Shown: positions 9,422 to 19,305 of the stretch, one piece after another
How positions within the stretch are numbered: the first letter of the stretch is position 1
Layout of the letters: the number at the start of each line of letters is the position of its first letter
Assembly (NCBI GenBank): GCA_015060625.1
Contig: SUYC01000004.1
Coordinates: forward strand, 204,653 to 268,652
Length of the DNA: 64,000 bases
Source: Xylanibacter ruminicola
GTDB lineage: Bacteria; Bacteroidota; Bacteroidia; Bacteroidales; Bacteroidaceae
Reading direction: 5' to 3'
Notes under the pieces: model-generated
Seen by the model: only the letters and a program-made list of their open reading frames with translations
Databases searched by the model: none
What the model was told of the DNA's origin: nothing
Made by a program: the position numbers and the translations under genes

Positions 9422-10273
9422 TCATGGCAGCTTGGGATATTTCTTGAAGTTGGGCTTGCGCTTTTCCAGGAAAGCCTTGCCACCCTCCTGAGCCTCATCC
9501 AGGAAGTAATACAGCATGGTGCAATCACCAGCCAACTCCTGGATACCAGCCTGACCATCCAACTCGGCATTCAAGCCAGCCTTGATCATGCGCAGCGCCA
9601 AAGGCGAACGTTCCATCATCGTTTCGGCCCACTCCACGCACTCATCCTCCAAGCGCTCAATAGGCACCACCTTATTGACCATGCCCATCTCTTCAGCCTC
9701 CTTAGCAGAGTACTGGCGACAGAGGAACCATATCTCGCGCGCCTTCTTCTGTCCCACGATACGAGCCAGGTACGAAGAACCAAAACCAGCATCGAACGAG
9801 CCTACCTTAGGACCAGTCTGTCCGAAAATGGCATTCTCCGAGGCAATGGTCAGGTCGCAAACCAAATGCAACACATGTCCGCCACCAATGGCATAACCAT
9901 TCACCATCGCAATAACAGGCTTGGGCAGGCGACGAATCTGCATCTGCACATCAAGCACACTCAAACGGGGCACGCCCTCTTCATCCACATAGCCTCCACG
10001 GCCTTTCACGTGCATATCACCACCAGAACAGAAAGCATGCTTGACATCAGCCAAGGTCTTACCCTCGGGCACCTCACTCATAGCACCAGTAAGCAGTACC
10101 ACACTGATATCCTGCATCTCGCGGCACATGGCAAAAGCCTGACTCAACTCCCAAGTGGTCTTGGGGGTAAAGGCATTACGGTATCGCGGACGATTGATCG
10201 TAATCTTGGCGATACCATTATACTCTTCAAATAAAATCTCCTTAAACTCTCTTATCGTTTGCCAGTTTCTCAT
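9422..10273 (-). CDS. menB: 1,4-Dihydroxy-2-naphthoyl-CoA synthase
   Basis: A crotonase-family enzyme that closes the naphthoate ring of o-succinylbenzoyl-CoA. The 283 residues carry RNAFTPKT, the oxyanion-hole region [44 protein letters not shown] and the C-terminal [10 protein letters not shown] motif specific to MenB. Its start overlaps the menD end by 32 bases, implying translational coupling. Confidence 0.96.
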   Translation of the reverse strand: MRNWQTIREFKEILFEEYNGIAKITINRPRYRNAFTPKTTWELSQAFAMCREMQDISVVLLTGAMSEVPEGKTLADVKHAFCSGGDMHVKGRGGYVDEEGVPRLSVLDVQMQIRRLPKPVIAMVNGYAIGGGHVLHLVCDLTIASENAIFGQTGPKVGSFDAGFGSSYLARIVGQKKAREIWFLCRQYSAKEAEEMGMVNKVVPIERLEDECVEWAETMMERSPLALRMIKAGLNAELDGQAGIQELAGDCTMLYYFLDEAQEGGKAFLEKRKPNFKKYPKLP

Positions 10274-11933
10274 TTTTCAAAATTTGATAATATGATTTGA
10301 TAACACGCTCGTCCTCCTCAGAATCTGTAAAGACCTCCAACAGCACTGGACGTGTTGATTTCTTATTCAGCAATGTATCGATGCCTTTCTGCATCTCCTC
10401 CATATTGGTGGCTTTCATATAACGGATATTGTTCTGCTTGCAGATGCCCTGCGCTGTGGTCTGATGCTGTGCCGCAACATACTTGTCGCGTGCCGGACTC
10501 TTCTCCAGTCCCTTCAACAAGTTGAAGATGGCTCCCTTACCATTATTCAGCACAATGATATGCAGGTTGCCATTCAGATTCTGATTCCAAAGGGCATTCT
10601 GATCGTAGAAGAAACTCAGGTCGCCCAACACGCACAGCACCTTCTCGTCGCCAGTCACAATCGAGCAGCCAGCTGCTGTCGATAACGAACCATCGATGCC
10701 ATTCACACCACGGTTGCAGAACACATAGTGGCGTGCAAAGATATTGGCCATGCGGATAGGACTGCTGTTGCCATAGTGGACATAACGATAGATGGCCTTG
10801 CCCAACTTCTCCTCCAAGTACTTCACAGTAGCCATCTGAGAGTACTCGGGTTGGAACTTCATGGCGCGATAGGCAGCCAAACGAGTGGCCTGGTCCCAAC
10901 GGGCCTTGAAGGTAGCAGTAGAGCTGATGGCCTTATAGCGCACGGCATCCACCAGGTCTTCGATCACGTCGGCAGGACTACCCTCGATAACGCCATAAAG
11001 CTGCATCGAGGTATCGTGGATGCTACCATCCTCTGTGACAGCCCAGATGTGCACATCCTTCAGACCTCGTAACCACTTCTTGAAACGCTTGCTCACCAGC
11101 GTGTCACCCACGTAAAGCACAAAGTCGGGCTGGTAAGCAGGATTGTCGCCCAGCACATGGATAACCTCATCGAAATTGGTACTGCCATTACCCACACTCA
11201 GCGCCTCGTGCACCACCACAGCACACTGCGAGAGCATAAACAACTCCTGAGGGATGAGCTCGCCTGTTGACAACTGACCAATCACCACCATGGGTTTCTT
11301 GGCCACAGCAAACTGTCCGGCACACTCCAGGGCTATCAGCGACTGGTTGCTGCGTGGGGGCAGCAACTGGATAACACGCTCCTCGGGCAACTGCTCGACA
11401 TCGTATTCGAACAAAGGCTCTGAAATAGGAACATTGATATGTACAGGACCATTGCCGTGGTGAGTGGTCTCGTTCATGGCCTCGTTAATCAGACGATTAC
11501 AATACCAATGCATCTCATCATTATAGACCTCGGGCAGGTTAACGGCTTTCTTCACAAAGCGTCCTAAGGCATCGGGCTGAGGCAGCGTTTGACCATCCAA
11601 CTGGTCGATCCACTGTTCAGGGCGATCTGCCGAAATCACCACCAATGGCATGTGCTGATAATAAGCCTCAGCCACAGCTGGGGCCAGATTAAGCAACGCA
11701 GTGCCACTGGTGACACAAACCACCACTGGCCGATGCACCACCTGGGCTATACCCAAGGCATAGAATCCTGCACTACGCTCATCCGTCACTGGATAGCACT
11801 CGATTTCTGGGCACTCATTCAGATTGTGTACGATAGGTGAGTTACGACTACCGGGACAAACCACTGCATATCTCACTCCATGGGCTACCAACAAACTTGT
11901 TAGTATGTTTACGTTTTGTTTACTGCTGTACAT
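10242..11933 (-). CDS. menD: SEPHCHC synthase (ThDP-dependent)
   Basis: Condenses isochorismate with 2-oxoglutarate using thiamine diphosphate, the first committed step to menaquinone. At 563 residues it has the N-terminal pyrimidine-binding domain ([27 protein letters not shown]), the central domain, and the C-terminal ThDP domain with [15 protein letters not shown] and NNGKGAIFN. It overlaps menF by 14 bases and menB by 32. Confidence 0.96.
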   Translation of the reverse strand: MYSSKQNVNILTSLLVAHGVRYAVVCPGSRNSPIVHNLNECPEIECYPVTDERSAGFYALGIAQVVHRPVVVCVTSGTALLNLAPAVAEAYYQHMPLVVISADRPEQWIDQLDGQTLPQPDALGRFVKKAVNLPEVYNDEMHWYCNRLINEAMNETTHHGNGPVHINVPISEPLFEYDVEQLPEERVIQLLPPRSNQSLIALECAGQFAVAKKPMVVIGQLSTGELIPQELFMLSQCAVVVHEALSVGNGSTNFDEVIHVLGDNPAYQPDFVLYVGDTLVSKRFKKWLRGLKDVHIWAVTEDGSIHDTSMQLYGVIEGSPADVIEDLVDAVRYKAISSTATFKARWDQATRLAAYRAMKFQPEYSQMATVKYLEEKLGKAIYRYVHYGNSSPIRMANIFARHYVFCNRGVNGIDGSLSTAAGCSIVTGDEKVLCVLGDLSFFYDQNALWNQNLNGNLHIIVLNNGKGAIFNLLKGLEKSPARDKYVAAQHQTTAQGICKQNNIRYMKATNMEEMQKGIDTLLNKKSTRPVLLEVFTDSEEDERVIKSYYQILKNEKLANDKRV

Positions 11934-12978
11934 ATAATAGTCTTTTCATTGTTTCCATTTTAGCTTCGGTTTCAAGCCACTCCTGCTCTTCGACGCTGTC
12001 TTTCAACAAGCCTCCACCAGCATAGAGATGGCACACATCGCCCTCGATGTTCATACATCTTAGCGACACATAGAGATGGGTATCCTCTTGTGCTATAGGA
12101 CCCATAAACCCACTGTAGTATCTGCGTGGGGTATGTTCGTTCTTGACAATAAACTTAAATGCCTCACGCTTAGGCAGTCCGCACACCGCTGGTGTAGGAT
12201 GCAATACCTGCAACAAATCGCCTACGTGATGATGATCGGTCAGTTTAAAGGTAAAGTCGCTCCTCAGGTGAACCAGATTAGCGGCTCGCACCGTACGTGG
12301 CCCCTCTTCTCTGAAGTCGCCCGTAAACTGCTCAAGGCATTCAGTAATATAAGTAGCCACGATGCGCTGCTCCTGGATATTCTTAGTGCTCCAGGTGAGC
12401 GTCTCGCCCTCGCCATCCAGTTGGTCGCCCTCCAGTTTCATAGTACCTGCCAAGGCGATGGTTCGCCAGTCGTCACCCTTGCCATCCAGCAGTATCTCTG
12501 GGGTAGCAGTTAACCAGCAACCACTTTTCGGGGTATCCACCAGTGCGATAAACAAGCGTGGATAAAGCTGGCAGGCCCGATAAAACAGGTCGATAGGTTC
12601 AACGCCCTTAGGTTTATCCTCGTCGGCACATCGCGCCAGCACAATTTTGCGAAACTTGTCTGCCTCCAGCTGGTAGTGATAGTTAGCAAAATCCACCCGA
12701 TAATAATCAGCCCCCTTATTTTTGTTTCTTATGTTCTTATTATCAAAAAAAACGTTCTTATTATCTAAAGAAACCTTATCATCTAAAGAAACCTGCTCTG
12801 GCGTGCCTTGGATAAGCACCAAGGGCTGATCAGCCTTTACTTCGAACGGGGCTACCACAAAGCCCTGTTTACCATTCAATTCTGTCAGCGAATGCAATTG
12901 CATGGGTTCCCCTTCCAACTGTCGAATCAGTGTAGCGTGGTTTTCATGGGGTAATCTGTAAATAGCGTATGCCGACAT
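11920..12978 (-). CDS. menF: Isochorismate synthase
   Basis: Converts chorismate to isochorismate. The 352 residues carry the chorismate-binding core: FRKIVLARCAD, GCWLTATPEILL, TIALAGTMKLEGD, LVHLRSDFTF, HPTPAVCGLPKREAFKFI and YYSGFMGP. The N-terminal third is short and carries an Asn/Asp/Lys-rich insert (SLDDKVSLDNKN..) encoded by TTTAGATAATAAGAAC-type repeats at 12721-12793. It abuts the thioesterase gene by one base and overlaps menD by 14. Confidence 0.93.
   Translation of the reverse strand: MSAYAIYRLPHENHATLIRQLEGEPMQLHSLTELNGKQGFVVAPFEVKADQPLVLIQGTPEQVSLDDKVSLDNKNVFFDNKNIRNKNKGADYYRVDFANYHYQLEADKFRKIVLARCADEDKPKGVEPIDLFYRACQLYPRLFIALVDTPKSGCWLTATPEILLDGKGDDWRTIALAGTMKLEGDQLDGEGETLTWSTKNIQEQRIVATYITECLEQFTGDFREEGPRTVRAANLVHLRSDFTFKLTDHHHVGDLLQVLHPTPAVCGLPKREAFKFIVKNEHTPRRYYSGFMGPIAQEDTHLYVSLRCMNIEGDVCHLYAGGGLLKDSVEEQEWLETEAKMETMKRLLYVQQ
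12721..12793. repeat. In-frame repeats of the TTTAGATAATAAGAAC family inside menF
   Basis: On the coding strand, two CTTTAGAT(G/A)ATAAG copies are followed by a GATAATAAGAAC copy. The element contains stop triplets in one frame, but menF reads it in an open frame as SLDDKV SLDNKNV FFDNKNI. Related copies mark the menC/menE and menE 3' boundaries. Confidence 0.7.
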
Positions 12979-13391
12979 TATTTTTTCTGCTTAATAACAT
13001 AGTTAGTAACTCGCACACTTGATATCAGATCGCCAGCAGTGTCCTTAATCTCAACATTCCACACATGCAGCGTCTTACCCTTGTGCAACATTTTTGCAAA
13101 GGCAGTAACCGTGTCGCCTTCAAGCACAGCTTTTACATGGCTCCCACTTACCTCGATGCCCACACAGGCATATCCTGGACAAAGAGCCGACGATGCCACC
13201 CCAGCCAGATTCTCGGCCAGAGCCAACGAAGCGCCACCACTCAAAAAACCGAATGGCTGGCGATTGCGCTCATCAACTTTCATTTTCGCCAAACAAGTAT
13301 CAACCTCGGGAGTAGAAATAAATTCCATCCCGAGGGCTGTACTCAAATTGGGCGTTGCATTAATTATTTCCTTTATCTTCTCTACGTTCAT
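12978..13391 (-). CDS. Hotdog-fold thioesterase, probable DHNA-CoA thioesterase
   Basis: 137 residues of the PaaI/YdiI hotdog family, with FLSGGASLALAENLAGVAS (the usual HGG is SGG here) and the GIEVSGSHVKAVLEGD strand. Its place at the head of the men cluster suggests it hydrolyses 1,4-dihydroxy-2-naphthoyl-CoA (a MenI role). That function is inferred from context. It starts 15 bases after the last ROK gene, so the ROK and men genes may form one transcript. Confidence 0.8.
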   Translation of the reverse strand: MNVEKIKEIINATPNLSTALGMEFISTPEVDTCLAKMKVDERNRQPFGFLSGGASLALAENLAGVASSALCPGYACVGIEVSGSHVKAVLEGDTVTAFAKMLHKGKTLHVWNVEIKDTAGDLISSVRVTNYVIKQKK

Positions 13392-13406
13392 TCTCTTTTT
13401 CTTATC

Positions 13407-14393
13407 CTACTTAAACAGCGAGTACTCAGGCACGCTCCAAGCCAAGGCACTGGCGCCAAGCACATCTCTCTCTCTATCATTAAGTTCCGAAACAAGAATC
13501 TTAACCTTGCCTCGCAAATTTCCAAACACATGTTCCTCGAACGACTTATTAGTTGGCTCAAGCAACCATTTGCCTGCATGCGAGATACCACCGGTAAGGA
13601 TGATGGCCTCGGGGTCAACGAGGGTAGCATAGTTAGCCAATCCCACACCTAATATCTCACCTGTTCGGCGATACACCTCGATAGCCATCTCATCACCCTT
13701 GTCACAGCACTCCTTGATGGTACGTGGTGTCAGCTTTGTCAGATCACGCATCAGTGAAGGGGCATCACTCTCAGCCATCAGTTCCTTGGCGGTATTGATG
13801 ATACCTGCAGCACCTGCATAGGCCTCAAGACAACCTTCATGACCACACCCACAAACACGACCATGATTCACCACACAGGTATGCCCCAACTCGCCAGCAT
13901 AACCATTATGCCCCAGATGCTCACTGTCGGCCGAGAAGAAGCAGCTACCCAGACCTACGCCCAGACTCAAAACAATAAAATTCTTCATGCCATGGGCACA
14001 GCCGAAGGTGTATTCACCCAAAGCGGATATGTGTGCATCATTCGATAAGCCTACAGCCAGTCCGATACGGTCTCTCAGCATAGCCGCCAGAGGCACTATC
14101 CCCTTCCAAGGCAGATTGGCAGCATTCTCAATACAGCCCGATACCGAGCTGGCACTGGGTGAACTAACACCAATAGAACGAATGTCTTCATAGCCGCCAT
14201 TAGCCTCAACCAGCCTCACAATCCTATCGCTCAGGGCTGTCACGAAGTTGTTCACATCCGGATAGTCGCTTGTCGGGAAGAAATCCTCGGCAATGATATT
14301 GCCCCGGATATCCACGATGGCATAGGTAGTTCGCTCATTACTGATGTCAACACCTACCACTTTAGTCTTAATCTGATACTCCTCCATACGCAA
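13407..14393 (-). CDS. ROK-family sugar kinase-like protein, copy 1
   Basis: 328 residues of the ROK (repressor, ORF, kinase) family without an N-terminal DNA-binding helix-turn-helix, so a kinase rather than a repressor. It has an N-terminal phosphate-binding GVDISNERTTYAIVD, the catalytic Asp119 in LSNDAHISALGE, and the zinc motif CGCGHEGCLEAY. It is one of three tandem paralogues that share the ending EYSLFK, and is last of the three, 15 bases before the thioesterase gene. The substrate is unknown; glucose or an N-acetylhexosamine would be typical. Confidence 0.85.
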   Translation of the reverse strand: MRMEEYQIKTKVVGVDISNERTTYAIVDIRGNIIAEDFFPTSDYPDVNNFVTALSDRIVRLVEANGGYEDIRSIGVSSPSASSVSGCIENAANLPWKGIVPLAAMLRDRIGLAVGLSNDAHISALGEYTFGCAHGMKNFIVLSLGVGLGSCFFSADSEHLGHNGYAGELGHTCVVNHGRVCGCGHEGCLEAYAGAAGIINTAKELMAESDAPSLMRDLTKLTPRTIKECCDKGDEMAIEVYRRTGEILGVGLANYATLVDPEAIILTGGISHAGKWLLEPTNKSFEEHVFGNLRGKVKILVSELNDRERDVLGASALAWSVPEYSLFK

Positions 14394-14411
14394 TCTATTA
14401 GTCTAGTTATC

Positions 14412-15401
14412 TCATTTAAACAACGAATACTCCTTCACATCCCAGGCCAAAGCACTGGCGCCCAGCACGTCGCGCTCACCTTCTTTCAAGATTGAGACCA
14501 AGATACGGGTTTCGTTCTTGATATTGTGGAACACGTGCTCCTCAAACGAGGCACGCATGGGTTTCAGCAGCCACTTGCCAGCCTGCGTCATGTCACCCGT
14601 CAGGATGATAGCCTCAGGATTCAGCACCGAAGCATAGTTGGCCATGCCCAGTCCCAGTATCTCACCCGTGCGACGGAACACCTCGATGGCCACCTTGTCG
14701 CCCTTGTAGCAGCAGTCGGCAATAGTCTTAATATTCAACTCCTGCAGGTCGCTCAGCAGTGTGGGCTCCTTGCTGGCAGCTATCAGCTCCTCGGCAGTCA
14801 TAATCAAACCCTTCTCTGAGCAGTAGGCCTCCAGACAACCTTTGTTGCCACAGCCACACTGGCGACCGTCCACTTCCACGCAGGTATGTCCCAGTTCGCC
14901 GGCAAAGCCATTAAATCCCAGGTGCGGCTGTCCGTTAGAGAAGAAGCAGCTGCCCAGTCCACCATGACTGATGGACACCACCACGAAATCCTTCATGCCG
15001 TGCGCACTGCCATACGATTTCTCACTCAGTGCCGTGATATGCGCATCGTTAGCCACCGCCACAGCCAGTCCCAGCTGGTCGCGCAGCATAGCAGCCAGAG
15101 GTATCACCCCTTTCCAAGGCAGATTGGCAGCATTCTCTATACAGCCCGTAACCGAACTGGCACTTGGAGCACTCACGCCCACGGAACGTACAGCCTCATA
15201 TCCGCCATTCTCCTCAATCAGTGCTATCACCTTCTCGCAGAGGGCGGCCACAAAGTCGTTCACATCATGATAGTCGGTCGTCAGAAAGTAGTCTTGCGCA
15301 ACTATCTCTCCCCTGATGTCCACCACGGCAAAAGTCGTGCGGTCCACCCGGATGTCTATACCCACTACACGGGTTTTGATTTGATCAATAGTTTCTGTCA
15401 T
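14412..15401 (-). CDS. ROK-family sugar kinase-like protein, copy 2
   Basis: 329 residues, the middle of three tandem ROK paralogues and closely similar to copy 1 along its whole length (shared NLPWKGVIPLAAMLRDQLGLAVA region). The catalytic Asp119 is present in VANDAHITALSE and the zinc motif is CGCGNKGCLEAY. There is no helix-turn-helix. Gaps are one base to copy 3 and 18 bases to copy 1, consistent with one operon. Confidence 0.85.
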   Translation of the reverse strand: MTETIDQIKTRVVGIDIRVDRTTFAVVDIRGEIVAQDYFLTTDYHDVNDFVAALCEKVIALIEENGGYEAVRSVGVSAPSASSVTGCIENAANLPWKGVIPLAAMLRDQLGLAVAVANDAHITALSEKSYGSAHGMKDFVVVSISHGGLGSCFFSNGQPHLGFNGFAGELGHTCVEVDGRQCGCGNKGCLEAYCSEKGLIMTAEELIAASKEPTLLSDLQELNIKTIADCCYKGDKVAIEVFRRTGEILGLGMANYASVLNPEAIILTGDMTQAGKWLLKPMRASFEEHVFHNIKNETRILVSILKEGERDVLGASALAWDVKEYSLFK

Positions 15402-15402
15402 A

Positions 15403-16383
15403 TCATTTAAATAATGAATATTCCCTTACTTCCCATGCCAGGACACTGGCGCCCAGCACGTCGTTTTCCACCTTGTCCTCATCCGACACCAGAAACTGGG
15501 TCTTGCCACAAGTGTTATGGAACACATAGCGGTCGAACACCTCCTTAGCCGGATCCAGCAGCCAGTGGCCCGCTTTCGAGATGCCACCTGTAAAGACGAA
15601 AGCCTCAGGATCCACCATCGAGGCATAATTGGCCAAGCCCATGCCCAGCAACTCGCCCGTTCGGCGGTACACCTCTATGGCCAGCGCATCGCCCTGTTCG
15701 CAGCACGCTGTAATCCTCTGCGGCGTCAGGGTTTCCACATCCCTCATCAGCGAGGGTGCTGCCGTTTGCGCCATCAGTTCCTCTGCAGTAGTCAGGATTC
15801 CCTTTCGGGCCACATAAGCCTCCAGACACCCTTTGTTGCCACAGCCGCACCGCCTACCGCCATTCACGATACACGTATGACCAATCTCACCGGCAAACCC
15901 ACCATTACCCTGATGAATCATGCCGTTCGAGAACAAGCAACTACCAAGACCACTGCCCATCGTAAGCACCACAAAGTCGCGCATACCTCTGGCCAGTCCG
16001 TAGGTATGTTCGCCCAAGGCTCTCACGGCAGCGTTGTTAGCCACAGCCACGGCAAACCCCGTACGGTCTCTCAGCATCGCCCCCAATGGGATGACACCCT
16101 TCCAAGGCAGGTTAGGCGCATTCTCAATGCAGCCTGTCATGAAGTTAGCGCTGTGTGCACTGATGCCCACCGAACGTATGCTTTCAAAGCCACCATTGTG
16201 CTCCACCATATCCTGAATGTGCTCACTCAAGGCCGATACAAAAAGGTTTAAATCGGGATAATCCAATGTCGGGAAACTCTCCATCACGACCACATTACCC
16301 TTCACGTCAACGATGGCGTAAGTGGTAGCGTCCAGACTGATGTCTATCCCGATGACCCGTTTCTTGATTGTTTCTTGTTTCAT
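15403..16383 (-). CDS. ROK-family protein, copy 3, catalytic Asp replaced
   Basis: 326 residues, first gene of the ROK triplet. The fold signatures are intact: phosphate loop GIDISLDATTYAIVD, zinc motif CGCGNKGCLEAY and the EYSLFK ending. The usual catalytic Asp of the NDA motif is Asn117 (codon AAC at 16033-16035, giving VANNAAVRALGE). The paralogues have Asp119 at that position. If the alignment is right, kinase activity should be lost or very weak, and the protein may bind a ligand or regulate its partners. It has its own strong promoter at 16408-16439. Confidence 0.83.
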   Translation of the reverse strand: MKQETIKKRVIGIDISLDATTYAIVDVKGNVVVMESFPTLDYPDLNLFVSALSEHIQDMVEHNGGFESIRSVGISAHSANFMTGCIENAPNLPWKGVIPLGAMLRDRTGFAVAVANNAAVRALGEHTYGLARGMRDFVVLTMGSGLGSCLFSNGMIHQGNGGFAGEIGHTCIVNGGRRCGCGNKGCLEAYVARKGILTTAEELMAQTAAPSLMRDVETLTPQRITACCEQGDALAIEVYRRTGELLGMGLANYASMVDPEAFVFTGGISKAGHWLLDPAKEVFDRYVFHNTCGKTQFLVSDEDKVENDVLGASVLAWEVREYSLFK

Positions 16384-16407
16384 CTAAGTGTTCTCAGTTA
16401 TCAGCCA

Positions 16408-16439
16408 CAAATATATACTTTTTTCTGAGACTGAACAAA
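16408..16439 (-). promoter_or_regulatory. Promoter of the ROK-men gene block
   Basis: On the minus strand TTTG (16439-16436), a 20-base spacer and TATATTTG (16415-16408) match the Bacteroidota consensus exactly. It stands 25 bases before the copy 3 start codon. Confidence 0.8.
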
Positions 16440-16475
16440 TCTTTCTCACTTTTTTTGCAAATATTTACCCTAATC

Positions 16476-16506
16476 TTGCATTTTTCGGGATAATTTTGTA
16501 ACTTTG
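16476..16506 (+). promoter_or_regulatory. Promoter of lysS
   Basis: TTG at 16476-16478, a 20-base spacer and TAACTTTG at 16499-16506, 33 bases before the lysS ATG. It is divergent from the ROK promoter. Confidence 0.75.
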
Positions 16507-16539
16507 CACCCATAAAATTGAAATATTCGAATATTAAAG

Positions 16540-18267
16540 ATGAACATTCTAGAGTTAAGCGAACAAGAAATCGGAAGGCGTCAGAGCCTTCAGGAACTGC
16601 GCGCAATGGGCATCAATCCCTATCCTGCAGCCGAGTTCCCAACTAATGCTTTCAGCACAGAGATTAAGGAAAATTTCAAGGACGACGAAGAGCGCGAGGT
16701 AGTGATTGCCGGCCGTATGATGAGTCGTCGCGTCATGGGTAAGGCCTCTTTTGCCGAGCTTCAAGACTCAAAGGGCCGCATTCAGGTGTACATCACCCGC
16801 GATGACATCTGCCCAGGCGAAAACAAGGACTTATATAATAATGTATTCAAGCGTTTGCTCGATATTGGCGATTTCATCGGTGTTAAGGGTAAGGTTTTCC
16901 GCACCCAGACTGGTGAGATTTCAGTACATGCCTCAGAGCTCACACTGCTTTCTAAGAGCCTCAAGCCACTGCCTATCGTTAAGTATAAGGATGGTGTGGC
17001 CTACGATAAATTTGATGATCCCGAATTGCGTTATCGCCAGCGTTATGTCGATTTGATAGTTAACGAAGGCGTTAAGGATACCTTCCTGAAGCGCGCCACC
17101 ATTATCCGCACCATGCGTCGCATTCTCGACGATGCCGGATATACCGAGGTTGACACCCCTATCCTGCAGAGTATTGCAGGTGGTGCATCAGCCCGCCCAT
17201 TCATCACCCACTTCAATGCCCTGAATCAGGACATGTACATGCGTATTGCTACCGAGCTCTACCTGAAGCGCCTCATCGTTGGCGGCTTCGAGGGTGTGTA
17301 CGAGATGGGTAAGAACTTCCGCAACGAGGGTATGGACAAGACCCACAACCCAGAGTTCACCTGCATGGAGCTCTACGTGAGCTATAAGGACCTGCTGTGG
17401 GGTATGACCTTCACCGAGCACATGCTGGAGCAGATTTGTACTGCTGTCAACGGCAAGCCCGAGGTTGAGATCGACGGAAAAGTCATCTCATTCCGTGCAC
17501 CATACCGCCGTCTGCCTATCCTCGATGCCATCAAGGAGAAGACAGGTTTCGACTGCGACGGCAAGAGCGAGGACGAGATTCGCGAGTTCTGCAAATCGAA
17601 GGGTATGGACGTTGATGAGACCATGGGTAAGGGTAAGCTGATCGACGAACTCTTTGGTGAGTTCTGCGAGGGCACCTTCATCCAGCCTACATTCATTACC
17701 GACTATCCAGTTGAGATGTCGCCTCTTACCAAGATGCACCGCTCTAAGCCTGGACTCACCGAGCGTTTCGAGCTGATGGTCAATGGTAAGGAGCTGGCCA
17801 ATGCTTATTCAGAGCTGAATGATCCTATCGATCAGGAGGAGCGTTTCATCGAGCAGATGAAGTTAGCCGATAAGGGCGACGACGAGGCCATGATTATCGA
17901 CCACGATTTCCTGCGCGCCCTGCAGTATGGAATGCCTCCTACGTTTGGTATCGGTATCGGTATCGACCGTCTGGTCATGCTGCTCACAGGTAAGTTTGCC
18001 ATTGGCGAGGTGATGCTGTTCCCACAGATGAAGCCTGAGAAGAAGATTCCTCAGTCGTCAGTAGCTGAGTGGGCAGAGATTGGTGTAGCCGAAGACCTCG
18101 TTCCTGTACTCCGCAAGGCTGGTTTCAACCTGATTCAGAACATCAAGGACGAGAAGCCACAGGGCCTTCAGCAGAAGATCGGTGAGATTTTCAAGAAGTA
18201 CAAGCTTGAGCTTCAGAAGCCTTCAGTTGATGAAGTAGCCGCCTGGATTGAGAAGGCCCAAGCCTAA
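16540..18267 (+). CDS. lysS: Lysyl-tRNA synthetase, class II
   Basis: Charges tRNA-Lys with lysine. The 575 residues are longer than the roughly 505 of E. coli because of a C-terminal extension (about residues 505-575) that I recall as usual in Bacteroidota. It has the N-terminal OB-fold (VVIAGRMMSRRVMGKASF), motif 1 at LRYRQRYVDLI, motif 2 at GKNFRNEGMDKTHNPEFT and motif 3 at GIGIGIDRLVMLLT. gpsA follows after a 34-base spacer made of short repeats. Confidence 0.97.
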   Translation: MNILELSEQEIGRRQSLQELRAMGINPYPAAEFPTNAFSTEIKENFKDDEEREVVIAGRMMSRRVMGKASFAELQDSKGRIQVYITRDDICPGENKDLYNNVFKRLLDIGDFIGVKGKVFRTQTGEISVHASELTLLSKSLKPLPIVKYKDGVAYDKFDDPELRYRQRYVDLIVNEGVKDTFLKRATIIRTMRRILDDAGYTEVDTPILQSIAGGASARPFITHFNALNQDMYMRIATELYLKRLIVGGFEGVYEMGKNFRNEGMDKTHNPEFTCMELYVSYKDLLWGMTFTEHMLEQICTAVNGKPEVEIDGKVISFRAPYRRLPILDAIKEKTGFDCDGKSEDEIREFCKSKGMDVDETMGKGKLIDELFGEFCEGTFIQPTFITDYPVEMSPLTKMHRSKPGLTERFELMVNGKELANAYSELNDPIDQEERFIEQMKLADKGDDEAMIIDHDFLRALQYGMPPTFGIGIGIDRLVMLLTGKFAIGEVMLFPQMKPEKKIPQSSVAEWAEIGVAEDLVPVLRKAGFNLIQNIKDEKPQGLQQKIGEIFKKYKLELQKPSVDEVAAWIEKAQA

Positions 18268-18269
18268 TC

Positions 18270-18300
18270 TTCAATGTTCAACGTTCAATGTTCAATGAAC
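18270..18300. repeat. Spacer repeat at the lysS-gpsA junction
   Basis: Near-tandem copies of the 7-8 base unit TTCAATG/TTCAACG occupy the gap right up to the gpsA ATG. Confidence 0.75.
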
Positions 18301-18301
18301 C

Positions 18302-19297
18302 ATGTACGACTGTGGTAAGATAGCGATTATCGGAGGTGGCAGCTGGGCAACAGCCATAGCCAAAATAGTGGTGAGTCACACTCACCACATTGGCTGGTAT
18401 ATGCGTCGCGACGACCGTATCGAAGATTTCCGTCGCATGGGGCACAACCCTGCCTACCTCACCAGTGTCCATTTCAATATCGACGAAATTCACTTCGATA
18501 GCGACTTGAATCGTATTGCCCAGCAGTACGACACGCTGGTGTTTGTCACCCCTTCGCCTTACCTCAAGAGTCATCTGAAGAAGTTGAAGACGCGTATTCG
18601 CGATAAATTCATACTGACAGCTATTAAAGGTATCGTACCTGATGAAAATCTCGTATGTAGCGAGTATTTTCATCAGGTGTACGATGTACCTTACGAGAAT
18701 CTTGCTTGCATCGGTGGTCCATCTCATGCCGAAGAGGTGGCCCTCGAACGACTGAGCTACCTCACCGTTGGCTGTGCCGACCGCGAGAAAGCCCAGGCCT
18801 TCTGCGATGTATTGTCGAGCGAGTATATCAAAACCAAGACATCTACCGATGTGGTAGGTATCGAGTATTCTTCCGTTTTGAAGAATGTCTATGCCATAGC
18901 AGCCGGCATCTGTAGCGGTCTGAAATATGGCGACAACTTCCAGTCGGTACTCATGGCCAATGCCGTACAGGAGATGAACCGTTTCCTGACAGCCGTTTAC
19001 CCATTGGATCGCAATGCCTACGATAGTGTTTATCTGGGCGACCTACTGGTAACAGGCTACTCTAATTTCAGTCGTAACCGCACTTTTGGCACCATGATTG
19101 GTAAGGGCTACAGTGTGAAGTCAGCCCAGATTGAGATGGAGATGATTGCAGAGGGTTATTTCGGCACCAAGTGTATGAAGGAAATCAACCGCCACTGCCA
19201 TGTCAACATGCCTATCCTGGATGCCGTTTACAACATCCTGTACGAGCGCATTGCTCCCCAGATTGAGATTAAGCTTCTAACCGACTCTTTCCGCTAA
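18302..19297 (+). CDS. gpsA: Glycerol-3-phosphate dehydrogenase [NAD(P)+]
   Basis: Reduces dihydroxyacetone phosphate to sn-glycerol-3-phosphate for phospholipid synthesis. The 331 residues carry the Rossmann motif IIGGGSWATAIAK, the substrate-binding IKGIVPDENL, GGPSHAEEVA, the catalytic Lys in EYSSVLKNVYAIAAGI and GDLLVTGYSNFSRNRTFG. It is downstream of lysS in the same transcript. The pgi gene that often follows in Bacteroides is absent; a convergent gene follows instead. Confidence 0.94.
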   Translation: MYDCGKIAIIGGGSWATAIAKIVVSHTHHIGWYMRRDDRIEDFRRMGHNPAYLTSVHFNIDEIHFDSDLNRIAQQYDTLVFVTPSPYLKSHLKKLKTRIRDKFILTAIKGIVPDENLVCSEYFHQVYDVPYENLACIGGPSHAEEVALERLSYLTVGCADREKAQAFCDVLSSEYIKTKTSTDVVGIEYSSVLKNVYAIAAGICSGLKYGDNFQSVLMANAVQEMNRFLTAVYPLDRNAYDSVYLGDLLVTGYSNFSRNRTFGTMIGKGYSVKSAQIEMEMIAEGYFGTKCMKEINRHCHVNMPILDAVYNILYERIAPQIEIKLLTDSFR

Positions 19298-19305
19298 TGC
19301 CCTCC

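Noticed and set aside
13407..16383. ROK genes as NagC/XylR-type repressors
   Set aside because: All three lack the N-terminal helix-turn-helix and begin directly with the phosphate-binding strand.
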